A stretch of 64,000 bases of DNA from Noviherbaspirillum galbum (GTDB taxonomy: Bacteria > Pseudomonadota > Gammaproteobacteria > Burkholderiales > Burkholderiaceae_D): assembly GCF_010974945.1 (NCBI RefSeq), contig NZ_JAAIVB010000012.1, positions 248,001 through 312,000 of the forward strand, read 5' to 3'. The notes under the pieces are model-generated. The model made no database searches, was not told where the DNA came from, and saw only the letters and a list, made by a program, of their open reading frames with translations. Numbering within the stretch: position 1 is the first letter of the stretch; each line of letters starts with the position of its first letter. Below are positions 47,195-56,900 of the stretch, in pieces. The translations under genes and the position numbers were made by a program.

Positions 47195-47210
47195 TTGACG
47201 TTAACGTAAA
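47195..47210. promoter_or_regulatory. LiuR-like operator upstream of etfB
   Basis: TTGACGTTAACGTAAA, containing a perfect 10-base palindrome ACGTTAACGT, lies 24 bases before the etfB ATG. It resembles the motif described for LiuR, a MerR-family regulator of branched-chain amino acid and fatty acid degradation in proteobacteria, whose predicted regulons include etf genes. Position just after a -10 candidate suits repression. Confidence 0.55.
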
Positions 47211-47220
47211 CCAAACCGTG

Positions 47221-47226
47221 ATTATA
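47221..47226 (-). promoter_or_regulatory. Candidate -10 element for etfBA
   Basis: Perfect TATAAT on the minus strand, 50 bases before the etfB ATG and 11 bases upstream of the LiuR-like palindrome. No good -35 is visible. Confidence 0.4.
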
Positions 47227-47391
47227 AAGAGAACTTATCCGTGCGAAAGAATTTAGCACGACCGTTCGTTTAATTGGATGAGAGTATGCCTCATATTGGG
47301 GGCGTTGGTCAAAAAAACCGAGTAGAGAATGTCCTCGGGGACCAGGATTGGCGCTGCCCGGACAGCAAAACGGCAAAGGATGGCGTAAACG

Positions 47392-47414
47392 AAAAAACGC
47401 GCCATGCGGCGCGT
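47392..47414 (-). terminator. Rho-independent terminator of tusA-like gene
   Basis: On the minus strand ACGCGCC-GCAT-GGCGCGT is followed by six T counting the end of the stem, 64 bases beyond the stop at 47478. Confidence 0.88.
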
Positions 47415-47477
47415 CAATGGGGAGGATTCCGGCAGGCATCCCTTGTTCGGAAGACCAAGCCTTTCCAGCGAGGAATC

Positions 47478-47705
47478 TTATTTTCTCTGCATGAAGAAGG
47501 TGAACTCGTCGTTGTCCTGGCTTTGTCCGACGAGGACGTTGCCGGTCTGGCGGGCGAAGGCCTGGAAATCCCTGACCGAACCGGGATCGGTGGCGATCAC
47601 CCGGAGGATCTCGCCGGTCGACATGTCGGCCAGGGCTTTCTTGGCCTTCAGGATGGGCAGCGGACAATTGAGTCCGCGGGCATCCAGGTCTTTGTGAAAT
47701 TCCAT
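47478..47705 (-). CDS. TusA-family sulfurtransferase
   Basis: Protein of 75 residues with the defining LDARGLNCPLPILKAKKAL segment; Cys14 within CPxP is the sulfur-carrying residue. It has the usual two-layer alpha/beta length. TusA-like proteins pass persulfide sulfur for tRNA thiolation, molybdenum cofactor or sulfur metabolism; which applies here cannot be told. It stands alone with its own terminator. Confidence 0.93.
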   Translation of the reverse strand: MEFHKDLDARGLNCPLPILKAKKALADMSTGEILRVIATDPGSVRDFQAFARQTGNVLVGQSQDNDEFTFFMQRK

Positions 47706-47814
47706 GTTCGTCGTTCACTGCCAAAGAGGTGGGAAAAATTCTACCCTAAATATGGGAGTGCTTGTGCGACGCAACAAGTTAGTAAGTGGAATTTATTAAG
47801 ATAGTCAGTCTGGC

Positions 47815-48354
47815 TCAAGACCAGTCAAGGAATTCAACCGGCAATCCGCGGGCTTCCATCCAGTCGGCGACGGCATAGCCGGTCCCGGCCCGCCAGGGTC
47901 GAAGTTTCTCGGGCGCAACGAGCCGGTAATCCACCAGTTCCTCGGAAAGCCGGATCGTGCCCGAGGCCTTCACGTGGTAGGCGAGGATGACTTCGTTCTT
48001 GCGGACGAACTCATAGACGCCGATGAGCGAGACGGCATCGGCGTCGAGGTTGGTTTCTTCCTTGAGTTCGCGGGCGACGCCCTGCTCCGGCGTTTCGCCG
48101 CGCTCCATGAAGCCGGTGATGAGGGCGAACATCTTTTCCGGCCAGGCGGCATTGCGCGCCAGCAGGATACGGCTTTCACCCGATGCGTGGTCACCGATTT
48201 CCACCAGGGCGGCGAGCACCGGCAGCGGGTTGTCCCAGTGCGTCCAATGGCCGTCGGGGCAGGCAAGGCGAAGCTTGCCGGCCTCTCCGGTGTCGGCGCG
48301 CTGCACCAGGGGCGCAGCGCACATCGGGCAATAGCGGTACTGGAGGGAATCCAA
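47815..48354 (-). CDS. Nudix hydrolase with N-terminal zinc ribbon
   Basis: Protein of 179 residues starting at TTG 48352-48354, preceded by GGGAG. An ATG start eleven codons later would cut the zinc ribbon. Cysteines at CPMC and a later CPDGH segment form the ribbon; the Nudix box GFMERGETPEQGVARELKEETNLD is complete. The plan resembles NudC-like NADH pyrophosphatases or ADP-ribose hydrolases, without the full NudC N-terminus. It starts 15 bases after alaS on the same strand, so it is probably co-transcribed. Confidence 0.88.
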   Translation of the reverse strand: MDSLQYRYCPMCAAPLVQRADTGEAGKLRLACPDGHWTHWDNPLPVLAALVEIGDHASGESRILLARNAAWPEKMFALITGFMERGETPEQGVARELKEETNLDADAVSLIGVYEFVRKNEVILAYHVKASGTIRLSEELVDYRLVAPEKLRPWRAGTGYAVADWMEARGLPVEFLDWS

Positions 48355-48369
48355 GGCCGGCTCCCGTGA

Positions 48370-50997
48370 TCAGGCGCGCTCGCGAACCCAGCCGGCGACG
48401 CCTTCCAGCGCCTTCGGCAGGCCGCTCGGATCGGTGCCGCCCGCCTGGGCCATGTCGGCACGCCCGCCGCCCTTGCCGCCGACCTGCTGCGCGACGAAGT
48501 TGACCAGCTCGCCTGCCTTGACCTTGCCGGTCGCATCCTGCGTGACGCCGGCGATGAGGCTGACCTTGCCTTCGTTGACGGCGGCAAGCACGATCGCCGC
48601 GGACTTCAGCTTGTCCTTCAGCTTGTCCATGGTCTCGCGCAGCGCCGGCACGTCGGCGCCGTTCAGCGTTGCCGCCAGCACCTTGAGGCCATTGATGTCG
48701 ACCGCCTTGGCGACGAGCTCATCGCCCTGGCTGGAGGCGAGCTTCGACTTGAGCGTGGCAAGCTCCTTCTCGAGGTTGCGGACCTGGTCCTGGACCTGGG
48801 TGATGCGCGCCGACATTTCGGACGGCGTCACCTTGAGGGCGCTGGCCGCGCGGCTGACGGTCGATTCCAGCGACTGCAGGTAGGCCAGCGCATTGTCGCC
48901 GGTGACCGCTTCCACGCGGCGCACGCCGGCGGCCACGCCGCTTTCCGATACGATCTTGAAAAGGCCGATGTCGCCGGTGCGCTGCACGTGCGTGCCGCCG
49001 CAGAGTTCGCGGCTGGAACCGATGTCGAGCACGCGCACGCTGTCGCCGTATTTCTCGCCGAACAGCATCATCGCGCCGCTCTTCTGCGCCTCGTCGATCG
49101 GCATCACGCGCGCCTGGGTCGGATGATTCGACAGGATCTCGGCATTCACCAGCTCTTCGACCTTGCGGATCTGCTCGGCGGTCATCGGGCCGTTGTGGGC
49201 GAAGTCGAAGCGGGTGCGCTCGGCGTTGACGAGCGAGCCCTTCTGCTGCACGTGCGCGCCCAGCACTTCGCGCAAGGCCTTGTGCATGAGGTGGGTGGCG
49301 CTGTGGTTGCGCACCGTCTTCGCGCGCTTCTCGGCGTCGACCTTGGCATTGACGGCGTCGCCGACCTTCAGCGTTCCCTCGACGATGCGTCCGTGGTGGC
49401 CGAACACGTCGGCCTGGATCTTGATCGTGTCTTCCACGAGGAAACGGGAGACGGCATTGCGCAGCTCGCCGGTGTCGCCGACCTGGCCGCCGCTTTCGGC
49501 ATAGAACGGGGTGTGGTCGAGCACCACCACCGCGTCGTCGCCGGACTTCGCTTCCTGGACCGGAGTGCCGTCGACATAGAGGGCGACCACCTGGGCAGTC
49601 TCGTGAATGAGCTTTTCATAGCCGTGGAAAGTGGTCGCGCTGCCGCTGTATTCCAGGCCCTGCGCCATCTTGAACTTGCCGGCTTCGCGCGCGCGCTGGC
49701 GCTGCTCGTCGAGCAGCTGGTTGAAGCGCGCCTCGTCCACCGTCACGCCGCGTTCGCGGCAGACGTCGGCGGTCAGGTCGACCGGGAAGCCATAGGTGTC
49801 GTGCAGCTTGAAGGCGGTATCGCCATCGATCTGCTGCGCGCCGGTCGCCAGGGCGCGCTCGAGGATTTCCATGCCGTTGGCGATGGTGCGGAAGAAGGCT
49901 TCCTCCTCCTGCCTGAGCACCTCGGTCACGCGCTGCCCGCTCTGGCGCAGCTCGGGATAGGCATCGCCCATTTCCTTGACGAGCGCGGGAACCAGCGCGT
50001 GGAAGAAGGGCTTGCGCGCGCCCAGCTTGTAGCCGTGGCGGATGGCGCGGCGGGCGATGCGGCGCAATACGTAGCCGCGTCCGGCGTTGCTGGGGATGAC
50101 GCCGTCGACCACGGTGAAGCTGCAGGCGCGGATATGGTCGGCGATGACCTTCAGCGACGGCGACTCCTTGTCGCAGTCGCCCGCGCCGGCGGCATCGACC
50201 GCCTGCTTGGCGGCTGCCAGCAAGTTGACGAAGGTGTCGATTTCATAATTGCTGTGGACGTGCTGCAGCACGGCGGTGACGCGCTCGAGGCCCATGCCGG
50301 TGTCGACGCTGGGCTTGGGCAGCTTGTGCATCACGCCCTGCTCGTCGCGGTTGAACTGCATGAACACGTTGTTCCAGATCTCGATGTAGCGGTCGCCGTC
50401 CTCGTCGGGAGAGCCGGGAGGGCCGCCGGCAATCTCGGGGCCGTGGTCGTAGAAGATCTCGGTGCAAGGGCCGCAGGGGCCGGTGTCGCCCATCATCCAG
50501 AAGTTATCGGAAGCGTAGCGCGCGCCCTTGTTGTCGCCGATGCGGACGATGCGCTCGGCCGGCACGCCGACCGTCTTGTTCCAGATCTCGTAGGCCTCGT
50601 CGTCCTCGGCATACACCGTCACCCAGAGCTTGTCCTTGGGCAGCTTGAAGACCTCGGTCAGCAGCTCCCAGGCAAACTGGATCGCATCGTGCTTGAAGTA
50701 GTCGCCGAAGCTGAAATTGCCCAGCATTTCGAAGAAGGTATGGTGGCGCGCGGTATAGCCGACGTTTTCCAGGTCGTTGTGCTTGCCGCCGGCACGGATG
50801 CACTTCTGCGCGGTGGTCGCGCGCGTATAGGGGCGCTTGTCGAAGCCGAGGAACACGTCCTTGAACTGGTTCATGCCGGCATTGGTGAACAGCAGCGTCG
50901 GATCGTCGCCCGGGACCACCGGGCTGGACGGAACGATGGCATGGCCCTTCGATTCGAAGAACTTCAGGAATTTCTCGCGGATTTCAGACGATTTCAT
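48370..50997 (-). CDS. alaS: Alanyl-tRNA synthetase
   Basis: Protein of 875 residues, full length for bacterial AlaRS. The class II catalytic core contains [15 protein letters not shown] and [18 protein letters not shown]; the editing domain has the zinc ligands in [16 protein letters not shown] and the [13 protein letters not shown] segment; the C-Ala domain ends with a glycine-rich [15 protein letters not shown] patch. It charges tRNA-Ala and clears mischarged Ser/Gly. A Nudix gene follows by 15 bases. Confidence 0.99.
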   Translation of the reverse strand: MKSSEIREKFLKFFESKGHAIVPSSPVVPGDDPTLLFTNAGMNQFKDVFLGFDKRPYTRATTAQKCIRAGGKHNDLENVGYTARHHTFFEMLGNFSFGDYFKHDAIQFAWELLTEVFKLPKDKLWVTVYAEDDEAYEIWNKTVGVPAERIVRIGDNKGARYASDNFWMMGDTGPCGPCTEIFYDHGPEIAGGPPGSPDEDGDRYIEIWNNVFMQFNRDEQGVMHKLPKPSVDTGMGLERVTAVLQHVHSNYEIDTFVNLLAAAKQAVDAAGAGDCDKESPSLKVIADHIRACSFTVVDGVIPSNAGRGYVLRRIARRAIRHGYKLGARKPFFHALVPALVKEMGDAYPELRQSGQRVTEVLRQEEEAFFRTIANGMEILERALATGAQQIDGDTAFKLHDTYGFPVDLTADVCRERGVTVDEARFNQLLDEQRQRAREAGKFKMAQGLEYSGSATTFHGYEKLIHETAQVVALYVDGTPVQEAKSGDDAVVVLDHTPFYAESGGQVGDTGELRNAVSRFLVEDTIKIQADVFGHHGRIVEGTLKVGDAVNAKVDAEKRAKTVRNHSATHLMHKALREVLGAHVQQKGSLVNAERTRFDFAHNGPMTAEQIRKVEELVNAEILSNHPTQARVMPIDEAQKSGAMMLFGEKYGDSVRVLDIGSSRELCGGTHVQRTGDIGLFKIVSESGVAAGVRRVEAVTGDNALAYLQSLESTVSRAASALKVTPSEMSARITQVQDQVRNLEKELATLKSKLASSQGDELVAKAVDINGLKVLAATLNGADVPALRETMDKLKDKLKSAAIVLAAVNEGKVSLIAGVTQDATGKVKAGELVNFVAQQVGGKGGGRADMAQAGGTDPSGLPKALEGVAGWVRERA

Positions 50998-51031
50998 GTG
51001 CGATCACGGGTGGGTGTGCGATAAACGCCTG

Positions 51032-51037
51032 ATTATA
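51032..51037 (-). promoter_or_regulatory. Candidate -10 element for alaS
   Basis: Perfect TATAAT on the minus strand, 34 bases before the alaS ATG. The -35 is weak (CTGATG at 19 bases). Confidence 0.45.
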
Positions 51038-51085
51038 CGTGATCGGCCCGCCAGGTCATCAGCCGCTGCGACTTGCCTGGATGGC

Positions 51086-51117
51086 AAAAGCCCCCGGGGC
51101 GGAAGCGGTCCGGGGGC
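51086..51117 (-). terminator. Terminator of the duplicated-repeat secreted protein gene
   Basis: GCCCCCGG and CCGGGGGC pair around a GC-rich loop. On the minus strand the stem is followed by TTTT, 64 bases past the stop at 51181 and before alaS. Confidence 0.8.
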
Positions 51118-51180
51118 AGGAACAAGGGGGATGCGGACCGGTTCGCCGGCCCTGCGGTCAGCCGCGCAGCTGGACGGGCA

Positions 51181-51765
51181 TCAGCCGTGGTGTTGGGCGT
51201 CGTGCTTCTCGCGGTGGATGCGGCGCGACTGGCGGTTTTCGTTCTTCTGGATGCGGGTCTGCTCGGCGGCGCCCACATGGCCATCGCTGCCGGCGCGGGC
51301 TTCCTGGCGCGCGGTGCGGGCCTGGCCGTTCTCGAGCTTCGCGGCTTCGTGATTGGTCAGGGAGCCGTTGTTCACGCCGGCTGCGATGCGTTTCTGCTGG
51401 TTGATGTCGCGCTGCACGTCCGCCTGCATGCGCTGGCTGGAAGCGGATTGCGGATTGCCGGTCTGGGCGTCATGCTTTTCGGCACGGATGTCGGCGCTGA
51501 CGCCGTTTTGCATGCGGGTGATGCGGGCCTGTTCGGTGGCGCTCACCGTGCCGTCGCGCATCGCGCGGGATTCAGCCTTGTCGACGGCGGCTTCGCGACG
51601 TTCCAGGCGGGCCGCTTCACGGGTGGTCAGCTGGCCGGACTGCAGGCCAGATTCGATGCGGGATTGCTGGTTGATGTTGCGGTTGACGTCTTGCTGCGCG
51701 TTCTGCGCGAATGCGGGTGCGGCGGCGACGGCAATGAGGAGGGAAATGGCGCGTACAGTCTTCAT
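51181..51765 (-). CDS. Exported protein with internal duplication, unknown function
   Basis: Protein of 194 residues from ATG 51765, preceded by AAGGAAAG. A signal peptide ends AFA-QN near residue 20. The mature protein consists of two tandem units of about 80 residues, each running D(V)xRxINQQxRIxxG, LTxxEAAxLE, then an (A)EQxRIxxxxN segment and RxEKHDAQ at the end. It is highly charged, rich in Gln, Arg and Ala, and predicted helical. It belongs to no family I can name; similar short periplasmic repeats occur in Burkholderiales. A terminator follows. Confidence 0.8.
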   Translation of the reverse strand: MKTVRAISLLIAVAAAPAFAQNAQQDVNRNINQQSRIESGLQSGQLTTREAARLERREAAVDKAESRAMRDGTVSATEQARITRMQNGVSADIRAEKHDAQTGNPQSASSQRMQADVQRDINQQKRIAAGVNNGSLTNHEAAKLENGQARTARQEARAGSDGHVGAAEQTRIQKNENRQSRRIHREKHDAQHHG

Positions 51766-51874
51766 GATCTTTCCTTTCGTTGTGGTTGGGGGCATGGGAC
51801 TGACCCATGCCGCCTACAACGCCGGGACTACGGGAGCGCCGACAAGGCAAATGTAATCGCTGTAACAGGGCGTG

Positions 51875-52639
51875 TCAGCCGAATTCCGGACCGATGAGAT
51901 CGATGCGGTCGGTGCAGAAGGCATCGACGCCCCAGCCAAGGATCTCGCGCGCCCGCTCCGGCGTGTTGACGGTATAGCAGAACAGGCCGTAGCCATGCTC
52001 CTTGACCATCGCCACCTGGTCGGGCGACAGGTTCTTGTGATTGGTATGGATGGCAACCACGTCCAGCGCCTGCGCCTTGTCGAGCCAGCCCGGCGCCAGC
52101 TTGTCGAGAAGGAAGCCGCGGGGAATTTCCGGCGCCGCTTCCTTTGCCGCCATCAGGGCTTCGAAGGAGAACGACGAGAACAATGGCAGGCTGACATCGT
52201 TGGTGCCGCGGATGTGGCTTTGCGCTTCCTTCTGGAAAAGCTGGCGGGTCAGTTCGCCGACTACCTGGCCGGTCTCGACTTCATGCAGGGGCGCAGGCTT
52301 GATTTCGACGTTCATCCAGATCCGGTTTTCCTTGCAGAAAGCCACCACGTCCTCATAGCGCGGCACCGGCTCGCCGGCGAACGACGGACCATGCCATGCG
52401 CCCGCGTCCATGGCCGCGAGGCTTGCGGCGGTCGTGTCGGCGACATTGCCCGCGCCGCGCACCGTCCTGCCGAATTGCGGATCGTGCATCAATACCGGGA
52501 TGCGGTCGGCGGACAGCATCACATCGAACTCGACGGCATGGAAGCCGTGCTGCAACCCGCAGCGCATTGCCGCAAGGGTATTCTCGGGCGCAAGGGTGCC
52601 GCCACCGCGGTGTGCAACGATTTTCGGATAAAACCACAT
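51875..52639 (-). CDS. ugpQ: Glycerophosphodiester phosphodiesterase
   Basis: Protein of 254 residues without signal peptide, so a cytoplasmic UgpQ-type enzyme. It has the catalytic HRGG...APENTLAA start, VEFDVMLSADRIPVLMHD metal-binding/catalytic segment, and WMNVEIKP. It hydrolyses glycerophosphodiesters to glycerol-3-phosphate and an alcohol. The closing part contains the usual VNTPERAREILGWGVDAFCTDRIDLI. It is divergent from the GGDEF-EAL gene. Confidence 0.95.
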   Translation of the reverse strand: MWFYPKIVAHRGGGTLAPENTLAAMRCGLQHGFHAVEFDVMLSADRIPVLMHDPQFGRTVRGAGNVADTTAASLAAMDAGAWHGPSFAGEPVPRYEDVVAFCKENRIWMNVEIKPAPLHEVETGQVVGELTRQLFQKEAQSHIRGTNDVSLPLFSSFSFEALMAAKEAAPEIPRGFLLDKLAPGWLDKAQALDVVAIHTNHKNLSPDQVAMVKEHGYGLFCYTVNTPERAREILGWGVDAFCTDRIDLIGPEFG

Positions 52640-52758
52640 GGCTTGATCTATCTCTTGGAATGAAGCTGGACAATACGTAGTCTAATGCCAATTCTAATCT
52701 GTAGGCGACGGCCTGACGGCGAAGGCTCCGGTTCGCGGATGGCCGGCTTGAAGGCGTC

Positions 52759-55020
52759 GTGCCATGCATGTCACGAGACCGCACCACCGCCCATTCCATC
52801 CAGCCGCCCTCCTTTCCGATCGCCGCCGGCGAGGAATCCATCGAGAGCGAACGCGCCCAGCAACTGTTCGATGCCCTGCCCGAGCCGCTCGCGGTCTGCG
52901 CGCGCGACGGTATGCTGCATTACGCAAACCCGCCCTTCGTCGAACTCATGACCGCCGGCGCCGGCCAGGACATCGGCAGCCAGCTGACCGCCCTGGTGCA
53001 CCAGGATGACCACGACGCCCTGCTTGCCGCGCTGGAATCCGGCATGAACACGCGCATCGCCTTCCGGGTCCGGCGGCGCGACGGACGCTGGCGGCAGGTG
53101 GAAGGACGCTGCGGCGTGCTGCCCGGCGCCGAAGGCGCGGCCGTGCTGATCCTGCACGATGTCACCGAGGAACGCGAGGCGCTGGCCGGCGTGGAATCGG
53201 ACAACCGGCGCCAGTTGCATTACCTCAACAGGCTGCTGCATCTCGCGCGCCGGCCGCCTTCCCATTTCGAGTCCGACCTCAAGCTGGTGCTGAAGTGCCT
53301 GACGAAGGCATTGGGCGCGCAGCATTGCGCCTACTGGGAGGTGGGCGACGATCCGCTGCTCACGCGCTGCGTACTGGCCTACGACGACGTGCAGCAAAAC
53401 CTGCTCGGCGGCCCGGAACTGGAAAGCATTGAATCGCTGCATGCGCTGCTGGCGGACGTGGCGCGGGATGGCAAGGCGCTGGTCGCTGATAATGTCGACA
53501 TGCAGCCGCGCACCGCCCTCGCCTTCGAATACTTCCACGCGATGGCCATCAAGGCCGCCGTATTGCATCCGCTCGAACCCGAAAGCGGCACCGCGGCCGC
53601 GGGCGGCGTGCTCATCCTGTCCGGCATGCACCAGGCCAGGCACTGGCGCAAGGACGAGGTCGACCTCGTCGAGCAGGCCGCGGCTATGCTGGCGTCGAGC
53701 ATGGCGCGTTCGCAGCGTCCACGCAACGACAACCGCCATGGCGCCCACCGCGACCGGCTGACCGGCTTGCCGAACCGCCATTTCCTGCTCGACCACGCGG
53801 GCGACCTGTTCCCGCGCGTGAGCAACAGCTCGCACGCGCTGGCCGCCTTCCTGGTCGACGTCGACGGGTTCCGCAAGGTGAACGAAAGCCATGGCCACGC
53901 GGTCGGCGACGAACTCCTCCAGGCCATTGCGCTGCGCCTGAAGCACATCGTGCGCAAGGACGACATGCTGGTGCGCATGGGCAACGACCAGTTCATGCTG
54001 CTCGCGCGCAATCTCGGCGACATGCGCGTGGCCGACGACATCGGGCAGGAAATCGTCGACACGCTTCAGGATGCGTTCGCGCTTCAGGGTGGCAGCGTGA
54101 ACATCACGGCCAGCGTCGGCGTGGCCCTGTATCCGCTCGACGGCAACGACTTCGACACGCTGCACAAGCATGCCCAGATCGCGATGGCGAACGCCAAGTC
54201 CGGCGGGCGCAACCGTTACCGCATGTACAGCCCGCGGCTTGCGCATCGCGTCGAGGGCAAGTCGGTGGCGGACAGCGAGCTGCGCCGCGCGATCCGCGAG
54301 AGCGAGCTGCAGCATTACTACCAGCCGCAGATCGACCTGCGCACGGGCCAGATCCGCTGCGTGGAGGCGTTGCTGCGCTGGCGCCATCCGGTGCACGGCA
54401 TGATGCTGCCCGCCGGCTTCCTGCCGCTGGCCGAGGAGTCGGGCCTGATGCCGAACATCACGTCCTGGGTGGTGCGCGAAGCATGCGCCCAGCTGCGGCG
54501 CTGGAAGGAAGCGGGGCATGAACTCGTCATGGCGGTCAACCTGTCGACCACGCAGATGATCGACAAGGCACTGATCGCCACACTGGAAGACGCGCTGGAA
54601 CGCAACAACCTCGCCGGCACGCAGCTCGAGCTCGAGATCAGCGAAAGCACCGCCATGCGCCAGGATGCGATGAGCACCGCGCTGCTGGCGCGCATCGCCG
54701 ACATGCGCATCGGCCTGTCGATCGACGATTTCGGCACCGGCTACTCCAACATGGCGTACCTGAGGCGCTATCCGGTGCATAAGGTTAAAATCGACCGCAG
54801 CCTGGTGGACGGGCTGCCTGCGGCAGGGGATGAAAGCGCGGTGACCGACGCGATCATCTCGATGGCGCAGGCGCTCGGCCTGGAGGTGGTCGCGGAGGGT
54901 GTGGAATCGCAGGCACAGCTGGATTACCTGCGCTCGCATGGCTGCGGCATCGCCCAAGGCTATTATTTCACTCAACCGCTCTCGGAAGAACAATTCAACC
55001 CATGGCTGATTCGCCACTGA
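52759..55020 (+). CDS. PAS-GAF-GGDEF-EAL protein, degenerate GGDEF
   Basis: Protein of 753 residues if translation begins at GTG 52759 (GAAGG a few bases upstream); ATG 52768 is an alternative three codons later. Domain order: PAS (about 30-145), GAF (about 165-320), GGDEF (about 335-490) and EAL (about 505-750). No membrane segment is present. The cyclase site reads GNDQF (408-412) and should be inactive; the EAL motif starts at 536, and LELEISES and DDFGTGYS segments are intact, so phosphodiesterase function is predicted. Its end overlaps the CoA-transferase start by 19 bases, which implies co-transcription though a functional link is not evident. Confidence 0.92.
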   Translation: MPCMSRDRTTAHSIQPPSFPIAAGEESIESERAQQLFDALPEPLAVCARDGMLHYANPPFVELMTAGAGQDIGSQLTALVHQDDHDALLAALESGMNTRIAFRVRRRDGRWRQVEGRCGVLPGAEGAAVLILHDVTEEREALAGVESDNRRQLHYLNRLLHLARRPPSHFESDLKLVLKCLTKALGAQHCAYWEVGDDPLLTRCVLAYDDVQQNLLGGPELESIESLHALLADVARDGKALVADNVDMQPRTALAFEYFHAMAIKAAVLHPLEPESGTAAAGGVLILSGMHQARHWRKDEVDLVEQAAAMLASSMARSQRPRNDNRHGAHRDRLTGLPNRHFLLDHAGDLFPRVSNSSHALAAFLVDVDGFRKVNESHGHAVGDELLQAIALRLKHIVRKDDMLVRMGNDQFMLLARNLGDMRVADDIGQEIVDTLQDAFALQGGSVNITASVGVALYPLDGNDFDTLHKHAQIAMANAKSGGRNRYRMYSPRLAHRVEGKSVADSELRRAIRESELQHYYQPQIDLRTGQIRCVEALLRWRHPVHGMMLPAGFLPLAEESGLMPNITSWVVREACAQLRRWKEAGHELVMAVNLSTTQMIDKALIATLEDALERNNLAGTQLELEISESTAMRQDAMSTALLARIADMRIGLSIDDFGTGYSNMAYLRRYPVHKVKIDRSLVDGLPAAGDESAVTDAIISMAQALGLEVVAEGVESQAQLDYLRSHGCGIAQGYYFTQPLSEEQFNPWLIRH

Positions 55021-56273
55021 ACTCGACGTTACCCGGGCTGCCTGCCGCGCCCGCCAGGGCCCTCGGACACATCCGCGTGCTCGACCTGACCCGCGTGCTC
55101 GCCGGCCCCTGGTGCGCCCAGAATTTCGCCGATCTCGGCGCCGACGTCATCAAGGTCGAGCGTCCCGGCGCCGGCGACGATACCCGCTCCTGGGGCCCGC
55201 CCTACCTGCGCGACGCCGAGGGACGCGACACCAGCGAAGCCGCCTACTACCTCGCCGCCAACCGCGGCAAGCGCTCGGTGACGGTGGACATTGCCACGCC
55301 CGAGGGCCAGGAAATGATCCGCTCGCTGGCACGGCAGTCCGATGTCGTGCTCGAAAACTACAAGGTCGGCCAGCTGAAGAAATACGGCCTGGACTACGAT
55401 TCGCTGAAGCGCGAGAAGCCTGATCTCATCTACTGCTCGATCACCGGGTTCGGCCAGTCCGGACCCTACGCCCAGCGCGCCGGCTACGACTTCATCGTGC
55501 AGGGCATGGGCGGATTCATGTCGCTCACCGGGGAGCGCGATGAACTTCCCGGCGGCGGGCCGCAGAAGGCGGGCGTGGCGATCTCGGACCTGATGACCGG
55601 CATGTACGCCACCATCGCGGTGCTGGCGGCGCTGAGCCATCGCGACCGCACCGGCGAGGGCCAGTACATCGACATGGCGCTGCTGGACGTGCAGGTCGCC
55701 ATGCTGGCCAACATGAACACCAATTACCTCGCCAGCGGCACGCCGCCAGTCCGCTGGGGCAATGCCCATCCGAACATCGTTCCCTACCAGACCTTCGCCA
55801 CCGCCGACGGCCACATCATCGTCGCGGTCGGCAACGATGGTCAGTACCGCCGCTTCGTCGAGGCCGGCGGCTGCCCGGAACTGGCGGCGGACGAGCGCTT
55901 CGCCACCAATCCGATGCGGGTGCGCCACCGCAGCACGCTGGTGCCGCTGCTGGCCGAGATGGTCAGGCGCAAGACCAAGCAGGAATGGATCAGCCTGCTG
56001 GAGACCGCCGGCGTGCCATGCGGCCCCATCAACAACCTGGACGAAGTGTTCGACAATCCGCAGGTGCAGGCGCGCGGCTTGCGCGTCGACCTGCCCCATC
56101 CCTCCGGCGGCAAGGTCAAGCTGGTGGGCAGCCCCATGCGCATGTCGGCCACCCCGCCCGCCTACGACCGGCCGCCGCCGCTGCTCGGCGAACATACCGC
56201 GGACGTGCTTCGCGACCTGCTCGGCAAGGATGAGCAGGAGATTGCCAGCCTCAGGCAGCGCGGCATCGTCTGA
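55002..56273 (+). CDS. CaiB/BaiF family CoA-transferase
   Basis: Protein of 423 residues of class III CoA-transferases. The N-terminal GHIRVLDLTRVLAGPWCAQNFADLGADVIKVERPGAGDDTR signature is complete. The catalytic aspartate lies in the usual region (about residue 200, in SDLMTGMYA). The end carries the LLGEHTADVLRDLLG pattern. It moves CoA between organic acids through an anhydride intermediate; specificity (for example formyl, succinyl or carnitine) is not readable. The gene overlaps the preceding EAL gene by 19 bases. Confidence 0.95.
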   Translation: MADSPLNSTLPGLPAAPARALGHIRVLDLTRVLAGPWCAQNFADLGADVIKVERPGAGDDTRSWGPPYLRDAEGRDTSEAAYYLAANRGKRSVTVDIATPEGQEMIRSLARQSDVVLENYKVGQLKKYGLDYDSLKREKPDLIYCSITGFGQSGPYAQRAGYDFIVQGMGGFMSLTGERDELPGGGPQKAGVAISDLMTGMYATIAVLAALSHRDRTGEGQYIDMALLDVQVAMLANMNTNYLASGTPPVRWGNAHPNIVPYQTFATADGHIIVAVGNDGQYRRFVEAGGCPELAADERFATNPMRVRHRSTLVPLLAEMVRRKTKQEWISLLETAGVPCGPINNLDEVFDNPQVQARGLRVDLPHPSGGKVKLVGSPMRMSATPPAYDRPPPLLGEHTADVLRDLLGKDEQEIASLRQRGIV

Positions 56274-56413
56274 ACCGCGCCGGCGCGGCATCCATTCGCT
56301 CCGCATTTCGGCGGTTTCGCTCCATGCGCCGGGCGATTCGTCGCTCCCCGCTGGCTGGCGCCGGCGGGTTTCCCGACAATGTCTCCATCGCCATTCCCGC
56401 ACCGGAGACCGCC

Positions 56414-56812
56414 ATGCAAGCCAGCCTCGCCTTCACTCCCCTCATCCTGATCCACGTCGCGGCCGCCGGCGGCGCGCTGGTGCTCGGCGGACTGACCCTG
56501 GCGTTGCGTAAGGGCACCGCGATGCACAAGCTTTTCGGCCGGCTGTGGGTGGTGCTGATGCTGGTCGCGGCCCTGGTGTCGTTCGGCATCCAGCGCTCCG
56601 GGCATTTCTCCGCCATCCACGTGCTGTCGGTCATCACCATCGTGAGCGTCAGCGCGGCCATCGTCGCGGCGGCCCGGGGCCGCATCTCGGCGCACCGCCG
56701 CGGCATGACCGCGGTCTATGCCAGCCTCGTGGTTGCCGCGATTTTCACCCTGCTTCCCGGCCGTCGCCTCGGCGACCTGCTCTGGAACGCGGTCGTATTG
56801 GCGCAAGGTTGA
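56414..56812 (+). CDS. DUF2306-like small membrane protein
   Basis: Protein of 132 residues from ATG 56414, with CCGGAGACC upstream. Four hydrophobic segments and the sequence HKLFGRLWVVLMLVAALVSFGI after the second helix, then SAHRRGMTAVYASLVVAAIFTLLPGRRLGD, match the DUF2306 pattern. Inner membrane; function unknown. It precedes the LytS-like kinase by 88 bases on the same strand. Confidence 0.8.
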   Translation: MQASLAFTPLILIHVAAAGGALVLGGLTLALRKGTAMHKLFGRLWVVLMLVAALVSFGIQRSGHFSAIHVLSVITIVSVSAAIVAAARGRISAHRRGMTAVYASLVVAAIFTLLPGRRLGDLLWNAVVLAQG

Positions 56813-56900
56813 GATACCATTGCTCCTGGCAAACCCCTGATCCTTGACGAGACGGCCCGCCGGGCGGGCCCGAACCGAAACCGAGATAGCGCCGCACACC

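Larger units (their letters stand above)
47172..47477. other. Regulatory intergenic region etfB/tusA
   Basis: 306 bases between etfB and tusA, both on the minus strand. It holds the tusA terminator (47392-47414), a -10 candidate (47221-47226) and an ACGTTAACGT palindrome (47195-47210). No gene was recognised. Confidence 0.6.

Noticed and set aside
48988-51024. 678-codon plus-strand open frame over alaS
   Set aside because: Antisense shadow of a clear alanyl-tRNA synthetase.
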